Below are positions 46,629 to 55,545 of a DNA stretch of 64,000 bases, piece after piece. The DNA is from Palleniella intestinalis (lineage in GTDB: Bacteria; Bacteroidota; Bacteroidia; Bacteroidales; Bacteroidaceae), in NCBI RefSeq assembly GCF_013166595.1, contig NZ_JABKKG010000009.1:80111-144110 (forward strand), given 5' to 3'. The notes beneath the pieces were generated by a model. That model saw nothing but the letters and a program-made list of their open reading frames with translations, did no database searches and was not told the origin of the DNA. The translations under genes and the position numbers were made by a program. Within the stretch, counting starts at the first letter, position 1; every line of letters starts with the position of its first letter.

Positions 46629-49100
46629 TTAAAGTTTCTTCGGTGTATATATTGCGTCCCACCATGAGCTGTCGTTCTTCAGCCAGCGGTCAAACCATGC
46701 CACCATTGAGTTGATCCACTTTGTGCGTTTCTCAGGATTCATGATGCCGTGGTTCTCCCCTTCCACCTGGATGAAGGCGGTCGGAGTGCCGAGGAGCTTC
46801 AAGGCGGTGTACATCTGTATGGACTCGCCGATAGGCACGTTGGTGTCCACTGTGCCATGTGTGAAGAGCAACGGCTTCTTAATCTTGTCCGCATTGTAGA
46901 GAGGTGAACGGTCGACATACAAATCCTTGCGTGTCCATGGGTAACTGTTGGCTGCGCTCACCTGGCTGTAAGAGTATCCCCAGTAGCCTTCGCCCCAATA
47001 AGATGTGTGGTCGGATATGCCGGCATGGGAGATTCCGCAAGCGAACGGGTTGTCCATGGTGAGCATGTACTGTGTCATGAAACCGCCGTAAGAAGCCGAA
47101 ACGCATCCGATGTGGTCGGCATCAGCCTGCGGCACATCCTTCACAAACTGCCTTGTGGCGTCGATTATGTCCTGCGCAGGTCCTTCGCCCATTGTGTTCA
47201 CATGGCGTGCCGCCCACTCCTGACCGAAGCCTGTTGCACCGGAAGGGTTGACTGTCAGTGTGATGTAGCCCAATGCGTTCCAATAGTGGGCAGGGTAGTG
47301 GGAGCCACCACCGAAGCGTCTTGATGTCGGTGAGCAGCCTCCATAGTAGTGTACGATGACCGGATATTTCTTGCTTGCATCGAAATCCGCAGGCAGGAAA
47401 TAGAATCCTGTTACATCATATCCGCGCTTGGAAGTGAACTTCCACGGCTTCACAGTGCCAAGTTTTACGTTGGCATAGAACTCTTTGTTCGGGTCGCAGA
47501 CAAGTGCCGGCTTCTTTGTCCCTTTGCTTTGTACTGCATAGGCACGGTAAGGGACATCGGCGGATGAGCCGTGCACGATGATGTTTCCTGTCTTTGCCGC
47601 TATGTCAAAGCCGTTAAGCACCTCCAAAGGCTGTGGGATGAGCATGGACTTCCCGCTTTTCAGATCCATGCGGTAGAGCAGTACGGAGTCAGCACGTTCG
47701 GCAGTGTAGTAGAGCATGCCGTCAGTCTGTGAGTAAAGCATGGACTCTATGCTTGTGTTGTCGTCGGCAGTCAGTGGTTTGACGGTCTTTGCCTTGGAGT
47801 CAAGGAGATAGAGATGATAGTCGAACATGCTTGGTGTCATGCCTTTTGGCACACGGTTTCCGATGCCGTCGAACGCCTCCGGAGTGGCTTTTGCGACGAA
47901 TGTGTCGTTGTCTTTTGCGAAGATTATCCCGCCGAGGAATCCCTCATCCTTGATGATTGTGTCAGTGGCAAGTGTCTGAGTGTTCACTCGCAGTATGGTT
48001 GTGCGTGATGTCGGGCGTTGGAGCAGAGAGTCATTGGTGATGCCGAGGAGCAGGTATTTGCCGTCCTTGGATATGTCTGTGACGTAGCAGTTCTTATAGC
48101 CGTAGGTCAAAGGCTGGCAGAATCCGCTCTTGATGTCGTAGATTGACAGTGCATAACGTGTTCTCCAGTTTGGCTGGCGGTCGTCCATGGTGAGGATTTC
48201 GTACACGCCGTCTTCCTTCTTAGGTCCTTTTTTCTCGGAATAAAGTATGAGGAAATCCTCTGTCGGAGCAATCTCGAAACTGCTTTCCGGCAGGTTCTCA
48301 ACAAGGATGTCGCGTGTTCCGGTTGCAGGATTGACGGTGATGAGCTGCTTCTTTCCGCCAATCTCCTCTGTGAAATAGTATTTTTCGGATAATGGCATCC
48401 AGCCGTCCGCCTTGTTGACAAAGACATTCTTGCCGGTCATGAGGTCACAAAGTTCGGTGCGGTACTGCACTTTGTTCTGCTCATCGTACCATGAATAGTT
48501 TACCAAAGCCCATTTTCCCGAAGGTGAGAGCTTGGCATCGCGTGTCACACGAGTGCCGAGATTGTGCGTCATTCCGAACGCAACCTTCTCCGAATTGCTG
48601 CATACGGTGAGAGGGAATGCCGCTCCTTCTTTGCCTTCTTTTGCTGCATTCTTAAGGCAAATGTCTATTGCTGTGCTGTCAGCGATGAACTTCACTGCCA
48701 CTTTGTGCTCGCCCGGCGCAAGTGTCATTGTGCCGTCGGCAGGCGAACCGTCACAGAACACCTTGCTCTGCTTGGCACCTTTTATCTCAATGTTTGCCTT
48801 TGTGTAGCTTGAAGCGCTGACCGTGAACGACGCAAGGTTGAGTGTTCCCTTTGTCAGGTTCCATGAGGAGAGGCTTTTCTCCTGCATCTTGTCAGCGGCG
48901 TTGACGGACAATGGTGTGTCGATTAGTTTGTCATCGGAATATTTCTCCTGTGCTACGGAAATGCTGTCGATGATTATCGGCTGCTTCAGAGTGAACGGTC
49001 CTGCCAGTCGTGCCCGGTTTACCGGAATGCTGTCGCTTGTGGCAAAGGACGCCAATGCCGTAAGAAAGGTTATGGAAGAAGTGAGAATGAACTTTTTCAT
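46629..49100 (-). CDS. S9 family (dipeptidyl-peptidase IV-like) serine peptidase
   Basis: This 823-residue exported protein has a signal peptide (about 1-20), a beta-propeller (about 190-560, with LSIYDIKSGFCQPLTYGYKN), and an alpha/beta hydrolase domain. The triad is Ser670 (CVSASYGGF), Asp in GTVDTNVP and His in GENHG. S9 peptidases of this kind clip dipeptides or short oligopeptides in the periplasm and feed amino-acid fermentation. A sodium-dependent amino-acid transporter gene follows, which fits peptide use. The specificity is unknown. Confidence 0.88.
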   Translation of the reverse strand: MKKFILTSSITFLTALASFATSDSIPVNRARLAGPFTLKQPIIIDSISVAQEKYSDDKLIDTPLSVNAADKMQEKSLSSWNLTKGTLNLASFTVSASSYTKANIEIKGAKQSKVFCDGSPADGTMTLAPGEHKVAVKFIADSTAIDICLKNAAKEGKEGAAFPLTVCSNSEKVAFGMTHNLGTRVTRDAKLSPSGKWALVNYSWYDEQNKVQYRTELCDLMTGKNVFVNKADGWMPLSEKYYFTEEIGGKKQLITVNPATGTRDILVENLPESSFEIAPTEDFLILYSEKKGPKKEDGVYEILTMDDRQPNWRTRYALSIYDIKSGFCQPLTYGYKNCYVTDISKDGKYLLLGITNDSLLQRPTSRTTILRVNTQTLATDTIIKDEGFLGGIIFAKDNDTFVAKATPEAFDGIGNRVPKGMTPSMFDYHLYLLDSKAKTVKPLTADDNTSIESMLYSQTDGMLYYTAERADSVLLYRMDLKSGKSMLIPQPLEVLNGFDIAAKTGNIIVHGSSADVPYRAYAVQSKGTKKPALVCDPNKEFYANVKLGTVKPWKFTSKRGYDVTGFYFLPADFDASKKYPVIVHYYGGCSPTSRRFGGGSHYPAHYWNALGYITLTVNPSGATGFGQEWAARHVNTMGEGPAQDIIDATRQFVKDVPQADADHIGCVSASYGGFMTQYMLTMDNPFACGISHAGISDHTSYWGEGYWGYSYSQVSAANSYPWTRKDLYVDRSPLYNADKIKKPLLFTHGTVDTNVPIGESIQMYTALKLLGTPTAFIQVEGENHGIMNPEKRTKWINSMVAWFDRWLKNDSSWWDAIYTPKKL

Positions 49101-49143
49101 TGTGTCGTTATGCTGTTTTTATTATGAGTTGTGTGAACGGTTT

Positions 49144-50445
49144 TTACAGAAGTTCAGGCAGTTGGAAGAGTTTCTGCGAGTTGCTGCCCTTGATGAGTAT
49201 GTATTTGTCCTGTGGCATGTTTTCCGCTATTTCCTCCTTTACCTCCTCCACATCATTGAACTGTCGGAACGGGTGGTTGGTCTTTTCGAACTCCTCACCG
49301 ACAAGCCATACATCGTCAAGGTCAATGGATTTCAGTGTCTCGACTATCTTGCAATGCTCCTCATGCGACACTTCGCCAAGCTCGCCCATGCTTCCGAGGA
49401 TTGCCATTTTGTGCGGGACACTCATGTTTTTGAAGTTTTCAAGTGCCGCAGCCATGGATGTCGGGTTGGCGTTGTATGCGTCAACGACAAGCCGGTTGTG
49501 CTCTGTGACAGTAAGTTGTGAGCGGTTGTTCGAAGGAGTGTATGCTGTCAGGGCGTGGCAAATCTGCTCTTCAGTGATGCCGAAAGTCAGACCTATTGTT
49601 GCAGCCGCCAGCATATTGTAGATGTTATAATCACCGATTAGTTTGCTTTCAACGATGTTTTTTGCGTCAGACCCCTTGCCCCACCTGAATGTCAGATACG
49701 GTGCGCACTCCGCAACCTCACCATAGACAGCGAGGTCGTTAGCCTTCTCTATGCCATACTTGACAAGCGCCAGTCCGTCGGCTATGTTTTTAAGGTGCTC
49801 ATTCTCATTGTGTATGAACACCGTGGCATGCTTTGGGCGAAGGAAATCATACAGTTCGCCTTTTGTCTTTATAACCCCCTCAAAGCTGCCGAAGCCACCA
49901 AGGTGGGCGCGTCCCACGTTTGTGATTATGCCACAGTCAGGTTCAACGATGTCGACAAGCGTCTTTATCTCCCCCGGGTGGTTCGCTCCCATTTCTATTA
50001 CTGCTATTTCATGCTCCTTTGTGAGGCGCAGCAGGGTCTTCGGCACACCGATATGGTTGTTGAAGTTGCCGAGAGTATACAGCACATTGTATTTCTCCGA
50101 CAGCACAGCAGCGATGAGTTCCTTCGTCGTTGTCTTTCCGTTTGTTCCCGTAACACCGATAATCTTTGTGCCGAGAGCCTTGCGGTGGTGGTTGGCAAGC
50201 TGCTGCAAGGTTGTCAGAACGTCATCGACGAGAATCAGGCGAGCGTCGTCTGCCGTCACGCCCTCTGCCATTTCGTCTATCACGGCATAAGAGGAACCGT
50301 TCTCAAGAGCCTGCCTTGCAAACTCATTGCCGTTGAATGATGCACCTTTCAGTGCGAAGAAGATGCTGCCTTTTGGACAGTCGCGAGTGTCGGTGGTGAC
50401 AACAGGGTGTTCAAGAAACAGACTGTAAAGTTCAGAAATATCCAT
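49144..50445 (-). CDS. murF: UDP-N-acetylmuramoyl-tripeptide--D-alanyl-D-alanine ligase
   Basis: This 433-residue cytoplasmic Mur ligase adds D-Ala-D-Ala to the muramyl tripeptide. The ATP-binding loop GVTGTNGKTTT is at 97-107. The MurF-type segments TLGNFNNHIGVPKTLL and IEMGANHPGEI follow, and the late motif VVDAYNANPTSM identifies MurF rather than MurC/D/E. The length is normal. Other mur genes are not nearby. The following gene is the S9 peptidase and the preceding one is folP, 98 nt away. Confidence 0.93.
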   Translation of the reverse strand: MDISELYSLFLEHPVVTTDTRDCPKGSIFFALKGASFNGNEFARQALENGSSYAVIDEMAEGVTADDARLILVDDVLTTLQQLANHHRKALGTKIIGVTGTNGKTTTKELIAAVLSEKYNVLYTLGNFNNHIGVPKTLLRLTKEHEIAVIEMGANHPGEIKTLVDIVEPDCGIITNVGRAHLGGFGSFEGVIKTKGELYDFLRPKHATVFIHNENEHLKNIADGLALVKYGIEKANDLAVYGEVAECAPYLTFRWGKGSDAKNIVESKLIGDYNIYNMLAAATIGLTFGITEEQICHALTAYTPSNNRSQLTVTEHNRLVVDAYNANPTSMAAALENFKNMSVPHKMAILGSMGELGEVSHEEHCKIVETLKSIDLDDVWLVGEEFEKTNHPFRQFNDVEEVKEEIAENMPQDKYILIKGSNSQKLFQLPELL

Positions 50446-50543
50446 GTTGCTGTATTCTTTTTTTGTGTTTTATGTGGATTCTGTGAAAGTTTTTATTTGT
50501 CTTTATCCTTTTGTGGACGGCATGAAATCTGCCAAAACGGATG

Positions 50544-51335
50544 TTACGAGGTCATCGCCTCATATATCTTCACACATTCGACAGCCTCGCGGACATCATG
50601 GACACGCAGGATCGCCGCGCCACGTTCCAAGGCGAGAGTGTTCACTACGGACGTTCCGTTGAGGGCTTCCTGTGGCGAAGTGCCAAGCAATTGCCATATC
50701 ATTCGCTTCCGTGACACTCCCACAAGCAGTGGCATGCCAAGGTCAAGCAGTTCATTCTGTCTTGCGAGCAGACGGTAATTGTCCTGCACATCCTTGCCGA
50801 AGCCGTAGCCGGGGTCAAGGATGATGTCCCCGATGCCCTTCTCCTGCAACAAGGCGGTCTTGCTTCGGAAAGCGGAAAGTGTACTTTCCAATGTCGGTTG
50901 CACAGACATGAGGATGTACGGGATGTCCTTCATCCAACCGAGGTCTGCCGTAAGGAATTCCTCTGCCTCACCGACATCATTGATTATGTCCACCCCAAAT
51001 TCCTCTACAGCCATCCTTGCCACCTCCGGACGGAATGTGTCGACAGAAATGATTGCGTCAGGCTGCTCACGTTTCACTATCGGCAGGGCAAGGCGCAAGC
51101 GTCGCATCTCCTCCTCAGGAGTGACATTGCCGCTTCCGGGGCGTGTCGACATTCCGCCGACATCAATCATTGTCGCGCCCTGAGCGATGATTTCATTGGC
51201 GCGCAAGGCTATCTCCTCCTCTGTCTGCTTGCGTGAGCCGGCATAGAAAGAGTCCGGAGTGCAGTTGAGAATGCCCATAACTTCTGGGCGTGAGATGACA
51301 TGCTGCTGCCCTCTTATTGTCAGTTTGTAGTCCAT
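50544..51335 (-). CDS. folP: Dihydropteroate synthase
   Basis: The start is set at the ATG at 51335 (MDYKLTIRGQ), giving 263 residues. The 30 codons upstream are not family-like. Signatures are GILNCTPDSFYAGS, MIDVGGMSTRPG, DPGYGFGKDVQDNY and GVSRKRM. The enzyme joins p-aminobenzoate to the pterin diphosphate in folate synthesis and is the sulfonamide target. It is divergent from cdaA, with back-to-back promoters in the roughly 250-bp gap, an arrangement common in Bacteroidetes. Confidence 0.94.
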   Translation of the reverse strand: MDYKLTIRGQQHVISRPEVMGILNCTPDSFYAGSRKQTEEEIALRANEIIAQGATMIDVGGMSTRPGSGNVTPEEEMRRLRLALPIVKREQPDAIISVDTFRPEVARMAVEEFGVDIINDVGEAEEFLTADLGWMKDIPYILMSVQPTLESTLSAFRSKTALLQEKGIGDIILDPGYGFGKDVQDNYRLLARQNELLDLGMPLLVGVSRKRMIWQLLGTSPQEALNGTSVVNTLALERGAAILRVHDVREAVECVKIYEAMTS

Positions 51336-51444
51336 GGCTGCTAATCTGTTGGGTGGGGTGAGGTTGTTCTGCGTCCATTGTTCCGTGGCGTAATTGGTTT
51401 TGCTCCACAGTGTTATGGAAAGCAATATCCGGATAAAGTTTCTG

Positions 51445-51476
51445 CAAAATTACCAAAAAATAGTATAAAATACAAA
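51445..51476 (-). promoter_or_regulatory. Promoter of folP
   Basis: On the minus strand TTTG (51476-51473) lies 20 nt ahead of TAATTTTG (51452-51445), a full consensus match, with a leader of about 105 nt to the ATG at 51335. Confidence 0.65.
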
Positions 51477-51495
51477 GTATTTGGAAAAATATTAT

Positions 51496-51503
51496 TATTT
51501 TTG
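51496..51503 (+). promoter_or_regulatory. -7 box of cdaA
   Basis: TATTTTTG (51496-51503) matches TAnnTTTG. No -33 box is correctly spaced. The leader would be about 80 nt and contains the hairpin at 51559-51583. Confidence 0.5.
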
Positions 51504-51558
51504 CAGAATAAATATATAAAATAACAACCTTAACAACGGCATGTAGCTGTATTATTGC

Positions 51559-51583
51559 CGGCACCATAACGGTGCCGCCTTTT
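51559..51583 (+). promoter_or_regulatory. Terminator-like hairpin in the cdaA leader
   Basis: A perfect 7-bp GC-rich stem (CGGCACC-ATAAC-GGTGCCG, 51559-51577) is followed by CCTTTTC and ends only 4 nt before the cdaA ATG (51588). It could act as an attenuator or hide the initiation region. Confidence 0.45.
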
Positions 51584-51587
51584 CATT

Positions 51588-52367
51588 ATGTTCATAGAAA
51601 TTTCGCCAAAGGACATTGTCGACATCATCCTTGTCGCATCCTTGTTGTACTATATTTTCCGCCTGATGCGTGAGTCTCGCTCACTGAACATCTTCATAGG
51701 CATCATGGTCTTCATCCTCGTATGGCTTTTTGTAAGCCAGATACTGGAGATGCGACTCCTTGGCAGCATCCTCGACAAACTCGTCTCTGTCGGTGTGCTT
51801 GCCATAATAGTACTGTTCCAGGAGGAGATACGCAAGTTCCTTTATTCCCTCGGTGCACACCAGCGTTTCGGTGCTTTCATGAAACTGTTTGTCAACAAGC
51901 ATGCGTCAGACACTCCCGACATGAGCACCATAATGCCTATTGTCATGGCGTGCATGAACATGGCGCGCCAGAAAGTCGGAGCGCTGATTGTCATCGAACG
52001 AGGAGTCTCCCTTGACGATATTGTGGCGACAGGCGACACAATAGACTCCAACATCAACCAGCGCCTTATAGAGAACATTTTCTTTAAGAACTCCCCTCTG
52101 CACGACGGTGCCATGGTCATCCGCAAGCGCCGTATATGCGCCGCGGGATGCATCCTCCCTGTAGCACATGACCAGAACATTCCGAAAGAATTGGGACTGC
52201 GCCACCGCGCCGCTTTGGGCATATCCCAAGACTCCGATGCCATTGCCATAGTATGCTCTGAGGAGTCAGGGCGCATCTCCGTGGCGATAAAGGGAGACTT
52301 CCGCCTTCGCCTTTCCGCTGAGAAACTGGAGGCTATTCTTACGGAGGAACTGCTTGTGAAGAAATAG
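51588..52367 (+). CDS. cdaA: Diadenylate cyclase CdaA (c-di-AMP synthase)
   Basis: This 259-residue protein has three N-terminal membrane helices (about 10-24, 33-50 and 60-77) and a cytoplasmic DAC domain with both catalytic motifs, DGA (173-175, in LHDGAMVIRKRR) and RHR (205-207, in LGLRHRAALGIS). It makes the second messenger c-di-AMP from two ATP, which usually controls potassium and osmotic balance and cell-wall homeostasis. A D-Ala-D-Ala carboxypeptidase gene follows after 46 nt, fitting a cell-wall link. No CdaR or GlmM gene is adjacent. Confidence 0.93.
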   Translation: MFIEISPKDIVDIILVASLLYYIFRLMRESRSLNIFIGIMVFILVWLFVSQILEMRLLGSILDKLVSVGVLAIIVLFQEEIRKFLYSLGAHQRFGAFMKLFVNKHASDTPDMSTIMPIVMACMNMARQKVGALIVIERGVSLDDIVATGDTIDSNINQRLIENIFFKNSPLHDGAMVIRKRRICAAGCILPVAHDQNIPKELGLRHRAALGISQDSDAIAIVCSEESGRISVAIKGDFRLRLSAEKLEAILTEELLVKK

Positions 52368-52413
52368 GCGGTCTGCCGCAGAAAGAACAAAAAAGTTTGT
52401 TGTTTAGGATAAA

Positions 52414-53747
52414 ATGAGCAAAAGAAAATACAGAATACGTTGGGACAGAGTGTTCCTTCTCCTTGTGTGTCCGGTGGTGGTGCTATGCCTTGCCGGCACT
52501 TGTGTTTACCATGCAGCGATAGGTGTCTCGTCACTCCTCTCCGGAAAAGAGGCGGAGAATGAGGACACTGTCGCCGTCAGGAAAGTGACTCCCGAGATGG
52601 TGCTTGCCGACAAGGTCATGGCAAGCCGCATCGACAGTTTCATGCAACAACCTATGCGCCTGAAACAGGAAGACATAGCGGTGAGCATCTATGATGTGAC
52701 GACAGGCAGCTATGTCTACGGGCATAATGAAAGAAAACTCCTTCCTCCGGCATCATGCTTGAAGATTCCGACGGCGGTTGCGGCGATAAAGCTCCTTGGT
52801 CTGAACCACCGCTACTATGAGTCGCTGCTCGTCCGCGGTGAGATTCGGCGCGACACTCTTGTCGGAACGCTCCTCCTGCGTGCCGATGCCGACCCTGTGC
52901 TTGAGGATCTCAGCGGACTTGTAAGGCAGATGCGTCGCCGTGGGATACGCCACATCCGTGGCAATGTGATGGTCACCCTTGAACTGGAGGACACGCTGAA
53001 ACAGCATCCTACGGCAAAGAAATGGGACATTCCGTACAATAAGACTCCGCTTTTGCTGAAAGGAAAGCCTTATGTCACACGTCGACTTATTCAGACTTTG
53101 CGTGCCGAAGGCGTGACCTTCAAGCGCGATGCCACTGTCCGCCCGAAAGGGAAATACCATTATGCGGCATCGTCCTCCCATCCGATGCGTGCCGCCCTCA
53201 TCCCTATGCTGACAAACAGCTCTAACATAAGGGCGGAGGCTATCTTCTACCACCTTGACTACAAGGCGGGGTTGCGCCCTAAACGCATGATAGAGTGGAA
53301 GACACCTCATGCCGTGGAGTCATTCCTGAAAAAGGAGTTCCGTGATGACAGCACGCATGTGATGAAGGGATTTGTGATAAACGACGGCAGCGGTCTGTCG
53401 CCTGCAAACCGTCTGGACGCAAGGTTTCTTGTGGACATTCTGAAATATGCGCGTGACGCAAGCAGATGTATGAGTTCTTCCGTGACGAGGCTTTCGCCAC
53501 ACCGTCCGAAGGGGCACGATGCGGTTCTTTGCAGTCAAGGTTCTCACGTCCCGATTTGCGAGGCAGGATTTTCGTGAAGACCGGTACTATTGTCACTATC
53601 GGAGCTTCCTCCTTGGCAGGCTATCTGCATGGTGTTGACGGACATGAGTACATCTTCTCCATAATAAACGCCAATTCCCCTGTGGCGGAAGGGCGCCTCT
53701 TCCAGGACCGCCTGTGCCGCCTTATGATGACGGGGAGGACACGGTGA
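52414..53747 (+). pseudogene. DacB/PBP4-type D-alanyl-D-alanine carboxypeptidase, frameshifted
   Basis: The first frame (52414-53577) gives a membrane-anchored penicillin-binding protein of the DacB (PBP4) class. It has a hydrophobic segment at about 13-32, the active-site SxxK at Ser114-Lys117 (PPASCLKIPT) and a SxN motif in LTNSSNIRAEA. Around 53460 homology jumps to another frame that continues MYEFFRDEAF and carries the third motif KTG (53577-53585) and the C-terminal sheet, ending at 53747. Restoring one base near 'GCAAGCAGATGTATG' would join the frames. As read, the protein loses KTG and ends in 40 unrelated residues. This is a recent pseudogene, a phase-variable state or a sequencing error. 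Confidence 0.8.
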
Positions 53748-53754
53748 GAGCCGG

Positions 53755-53808
53755 AAATCCCGGCATGTTTGCGGCCGCTTTGTATTCCGTGGACATGCCG
53801 GGATTTTT
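53755..53808 (+). terminator. Terminator after the DacB-type gene
   Basis: A perfect 14-bp inverted repeat (AAATCCCGGCATGT, 53755-53768; complement 53793-53806) is followed by T residues. It starts 8 nt after the stop of the second dacB frame. Confidence 0.85.
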
Positions 53809-53973
53809 GTTTGAGTTTTCCAATTGTTTTTGCTTCGTAATTGGGAAATGACGCCATAAAATGCGCTTTCCCACGCCTGATTCCTGCTTCTTACAGAGTA
53901 AACAAAGTGAAAAATGGCAGTTTTTCACTTAAAAAGTAATGATTTACCATGTTTTTCGTAGCCATCTCCACTG

Positions 53974-54034
53974 TGAAAGGTTACCTTCCGTACTGCAAAA
54001 GCCTACCTTTGACAGTGCGGAAGGTAACCTTTTG
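53974..54034. repeat. Intergenic GGTAACC-type palindromic repeat, site C
   Basis: Two arms, AAAGGTTACCTTCCG and CGGAAGGTAACCTTT, form a perfect 15-bp inverted repeat around GCAAAAGCCTACCTTTGAC. Words are shared with the clusters at 7803-7886 and 44087-44169. The loose palindrome CAAAAACACCATGGGTTTTCT follows at 54169-54189, as a similar one does near site A. No gene is seen between 53809 and 54344. Confidence 0.65.
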
Positions 54035-54343
54035 TGGTATAGAGAAATATGGAACTGTTGGCACGAATTTGTAAGTCTTTGTAAGAGAGTGCTTTGCGAA
54101 AATCTCCAAAAATATGCGATTTTTCCGGTTGCTCCTTTTGAATTTGTTTTTACGCGATTCTCAGAGGGCAAAAACACCATGGGTTTTCTAATCCGACTCT
54201 TGGTTGCAATGGAAAGTCCAAGCCGGCGGCTTCGTGCGTGGAGGTTGTGGCCTGACGGGATGTTTGCTGCTCCGCATGGCGAAACCTCTGCAAGCATGCC
54301 GACCGGAAAACGTGCCAAATCTCTTGATTTTCGGTATAATTAA

Positions 54344-54382
54344 CAAAAAAAGCGGACATCCTTTTGTTGTTCGCTTTTTTTT
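54344..54382 (+). other. Terminator-like hairpin overlapping the pta promoter
   Basis: AAAAAAAGCGGA (54344-54355) pairs with TCGCTTTTTTTT (54371-54382) with one mismatch. The -33 box of the pta promoter lies in its loop and the -7 box just past its T-run. It may terminate upstream transcription or hold the promoter in a cruciform. Confidence 0.45.
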
Positions 54383-54393
54383 TATTACTTTTG
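54363..54393 (+). promoter_or_regulatory. Promoter of pta-ackA
   Basis: TTTG (54363-54366) lies 19 nt ahead of TACTTTTG (54386-54393), an exact fit in sequence and spacing. The leader of about 45 nt is A-rich. Confidence 0.75.
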
Positions 54394-54444
54394 CAAAAGA
54401 GTAAACATAAATCAACTAAAAATAAATCTAATATCGTTAAAACT

Positions 54445-55455
54445 ATGGGATTGGTAGAACAAATCATTGCACGCGCCAAGGCTAACAAGCAGCGCATCGT
54501 GCTTCCTGAGGCAGACGAGGAACGTACACTCGTGGCTGCTGACCAGGTGCTTGAACAGGGAATTGCAGACCTTATTCTTATCGGTAACCCTGCAAAGGTG
54601 CAGGCTCTCGTTGAGAAAAACGGATTGAAGAACATCGGCAAGGCTACATTCATCGACCCTGAGAACTATGAGAAGTCTGAGGAAATGGCGCAGCTCCTGC
54701 AGAAACTTCGTGAGAAGAAGGGCATGACAATCGAGCAGGCTCGCGAGCTTGTGAAGAACCCTCTCTATCTCGGATGCATGATTATCAAGACAGAAGGTGC
54801 CGACGGACAGATTTCAGGTGCGCTCTCCACAACAGGCGACACACTGCGTCCTGCGCTTCAGATTATCAAGACAGCTCCGGGAATCACATGTGTTTCAGGT
54901 GCAATGCTCATGATTACCGAGGCTCCTCAGTACGGCGAGAATGGCGTGATGGTGTTCGCCGACGTTGCCGTTACTCCTATGCCTGACGCTAACCAGCTCG
55001 GACAGATTGCTGTCTGCACAGCACAGACAGCGCGTTCGGTGGCAGGTTTCGCTGAGCCACGTGTGGCAATGTGCTCTTTCTCCACAAAGGGAAGCGCGAA
55101 GCATGAGGTTGTCGACAAGGTCGTTGAGGCTACAAAGGTGGCAAAGGAACTTGACCCGACACTGAAAATCGACGGCGAGTTGCAGGCTGATGCCGCTCTC
55201 GTGCCTGCCGTTGGCGAGAAGAAGGCTCCGGGTTCTGACATCGCGGGACATGCCAATGTGCTTGTGTTCCCTAACCTCGAGGTAGGCAACATCGGCTACA
55301 AACTCGTGCAGCGTCTTGGCAATGCTGTCGCTCTCGGTCCTATCCTTCAGGGTATAGCACGCCCTGTGAACGACCTTTCACGCGGCTGCTCCGTAGAGGA
55401 CATCGTGAATCTCGTGGCAATCACCGCTTGCCAGGCTATGGATGCGAAGAAATAA
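54445..55455 (+). CDS. pta: Phosphate acetyltransferase
   Basis: The start is placed at the ATG at 54445 (MGLVEQIIARAKANKQRIVL) after an A-rich leader. The frame upstream to 54364 runs through the promoter and is not coding. The 336-residue protein is the short, single-domain PTA form with RIVLPEADEERTL near the N-terminus and the C-terminal segment with ANVLVFPNLEVGNIGYKLV. It exchanges acetyl-CoA and acetyl phosphate. It is the first gene of the acetate-producing pair with ackA. The 90-nt gap holds a hairpin (55475-55500). Confidence 0.95.
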   Translation: MGLVEQIIARAKANKQRIVLPEADEERTLVAADQVLEQGIADLILIGNPAKVQALVEKNGLKNIGKATFIDPENYEKSEEMAQLLQKLREKKGMTIEQARELVKNPLYLGCMIIKTEGADGQISGALSTTGDTLRPALQIIKTAPGITCVSGAMLMITEAPQYGENGVMVFADVAVTPMPDANQLGQIAVCTAQTARSVAGFAEPRVAMCSFSTKGSAKHEVVDKVVEATKVAKELDPTLKIDGELQADAALVPAVGEKKAPGSDIAGHANVLVFPNLEVGNIGYKLVQRLGNAVALGPILQGIARPVNDLSRGCSVEDIVNLVAITACQAMDAKK

Positions 55456-55474
55456 TGATAAATGGGAAATCTTT

Positions 55475-55545
55475 GGAAGCCAATCATAAGGTTGGCTTCC
55501 TACTTTAACCTACAACCATAAACCCAAAACCTACAACCATAAAAA
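55475..55545 (+). other. pta-ackA intercistronic hairpin and direct repeat
   Basis: A perfect 9-bp stem GGAAGCCAA/TTGGCTTCC (55475-55500) without a T-run is followed by two copies of AACCTACAACCATAAA just before the ackA ATG. The hairpin may protect or process the mRNA. The repeat looks like a duplicated initiation leader. Confidence 0.45.
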
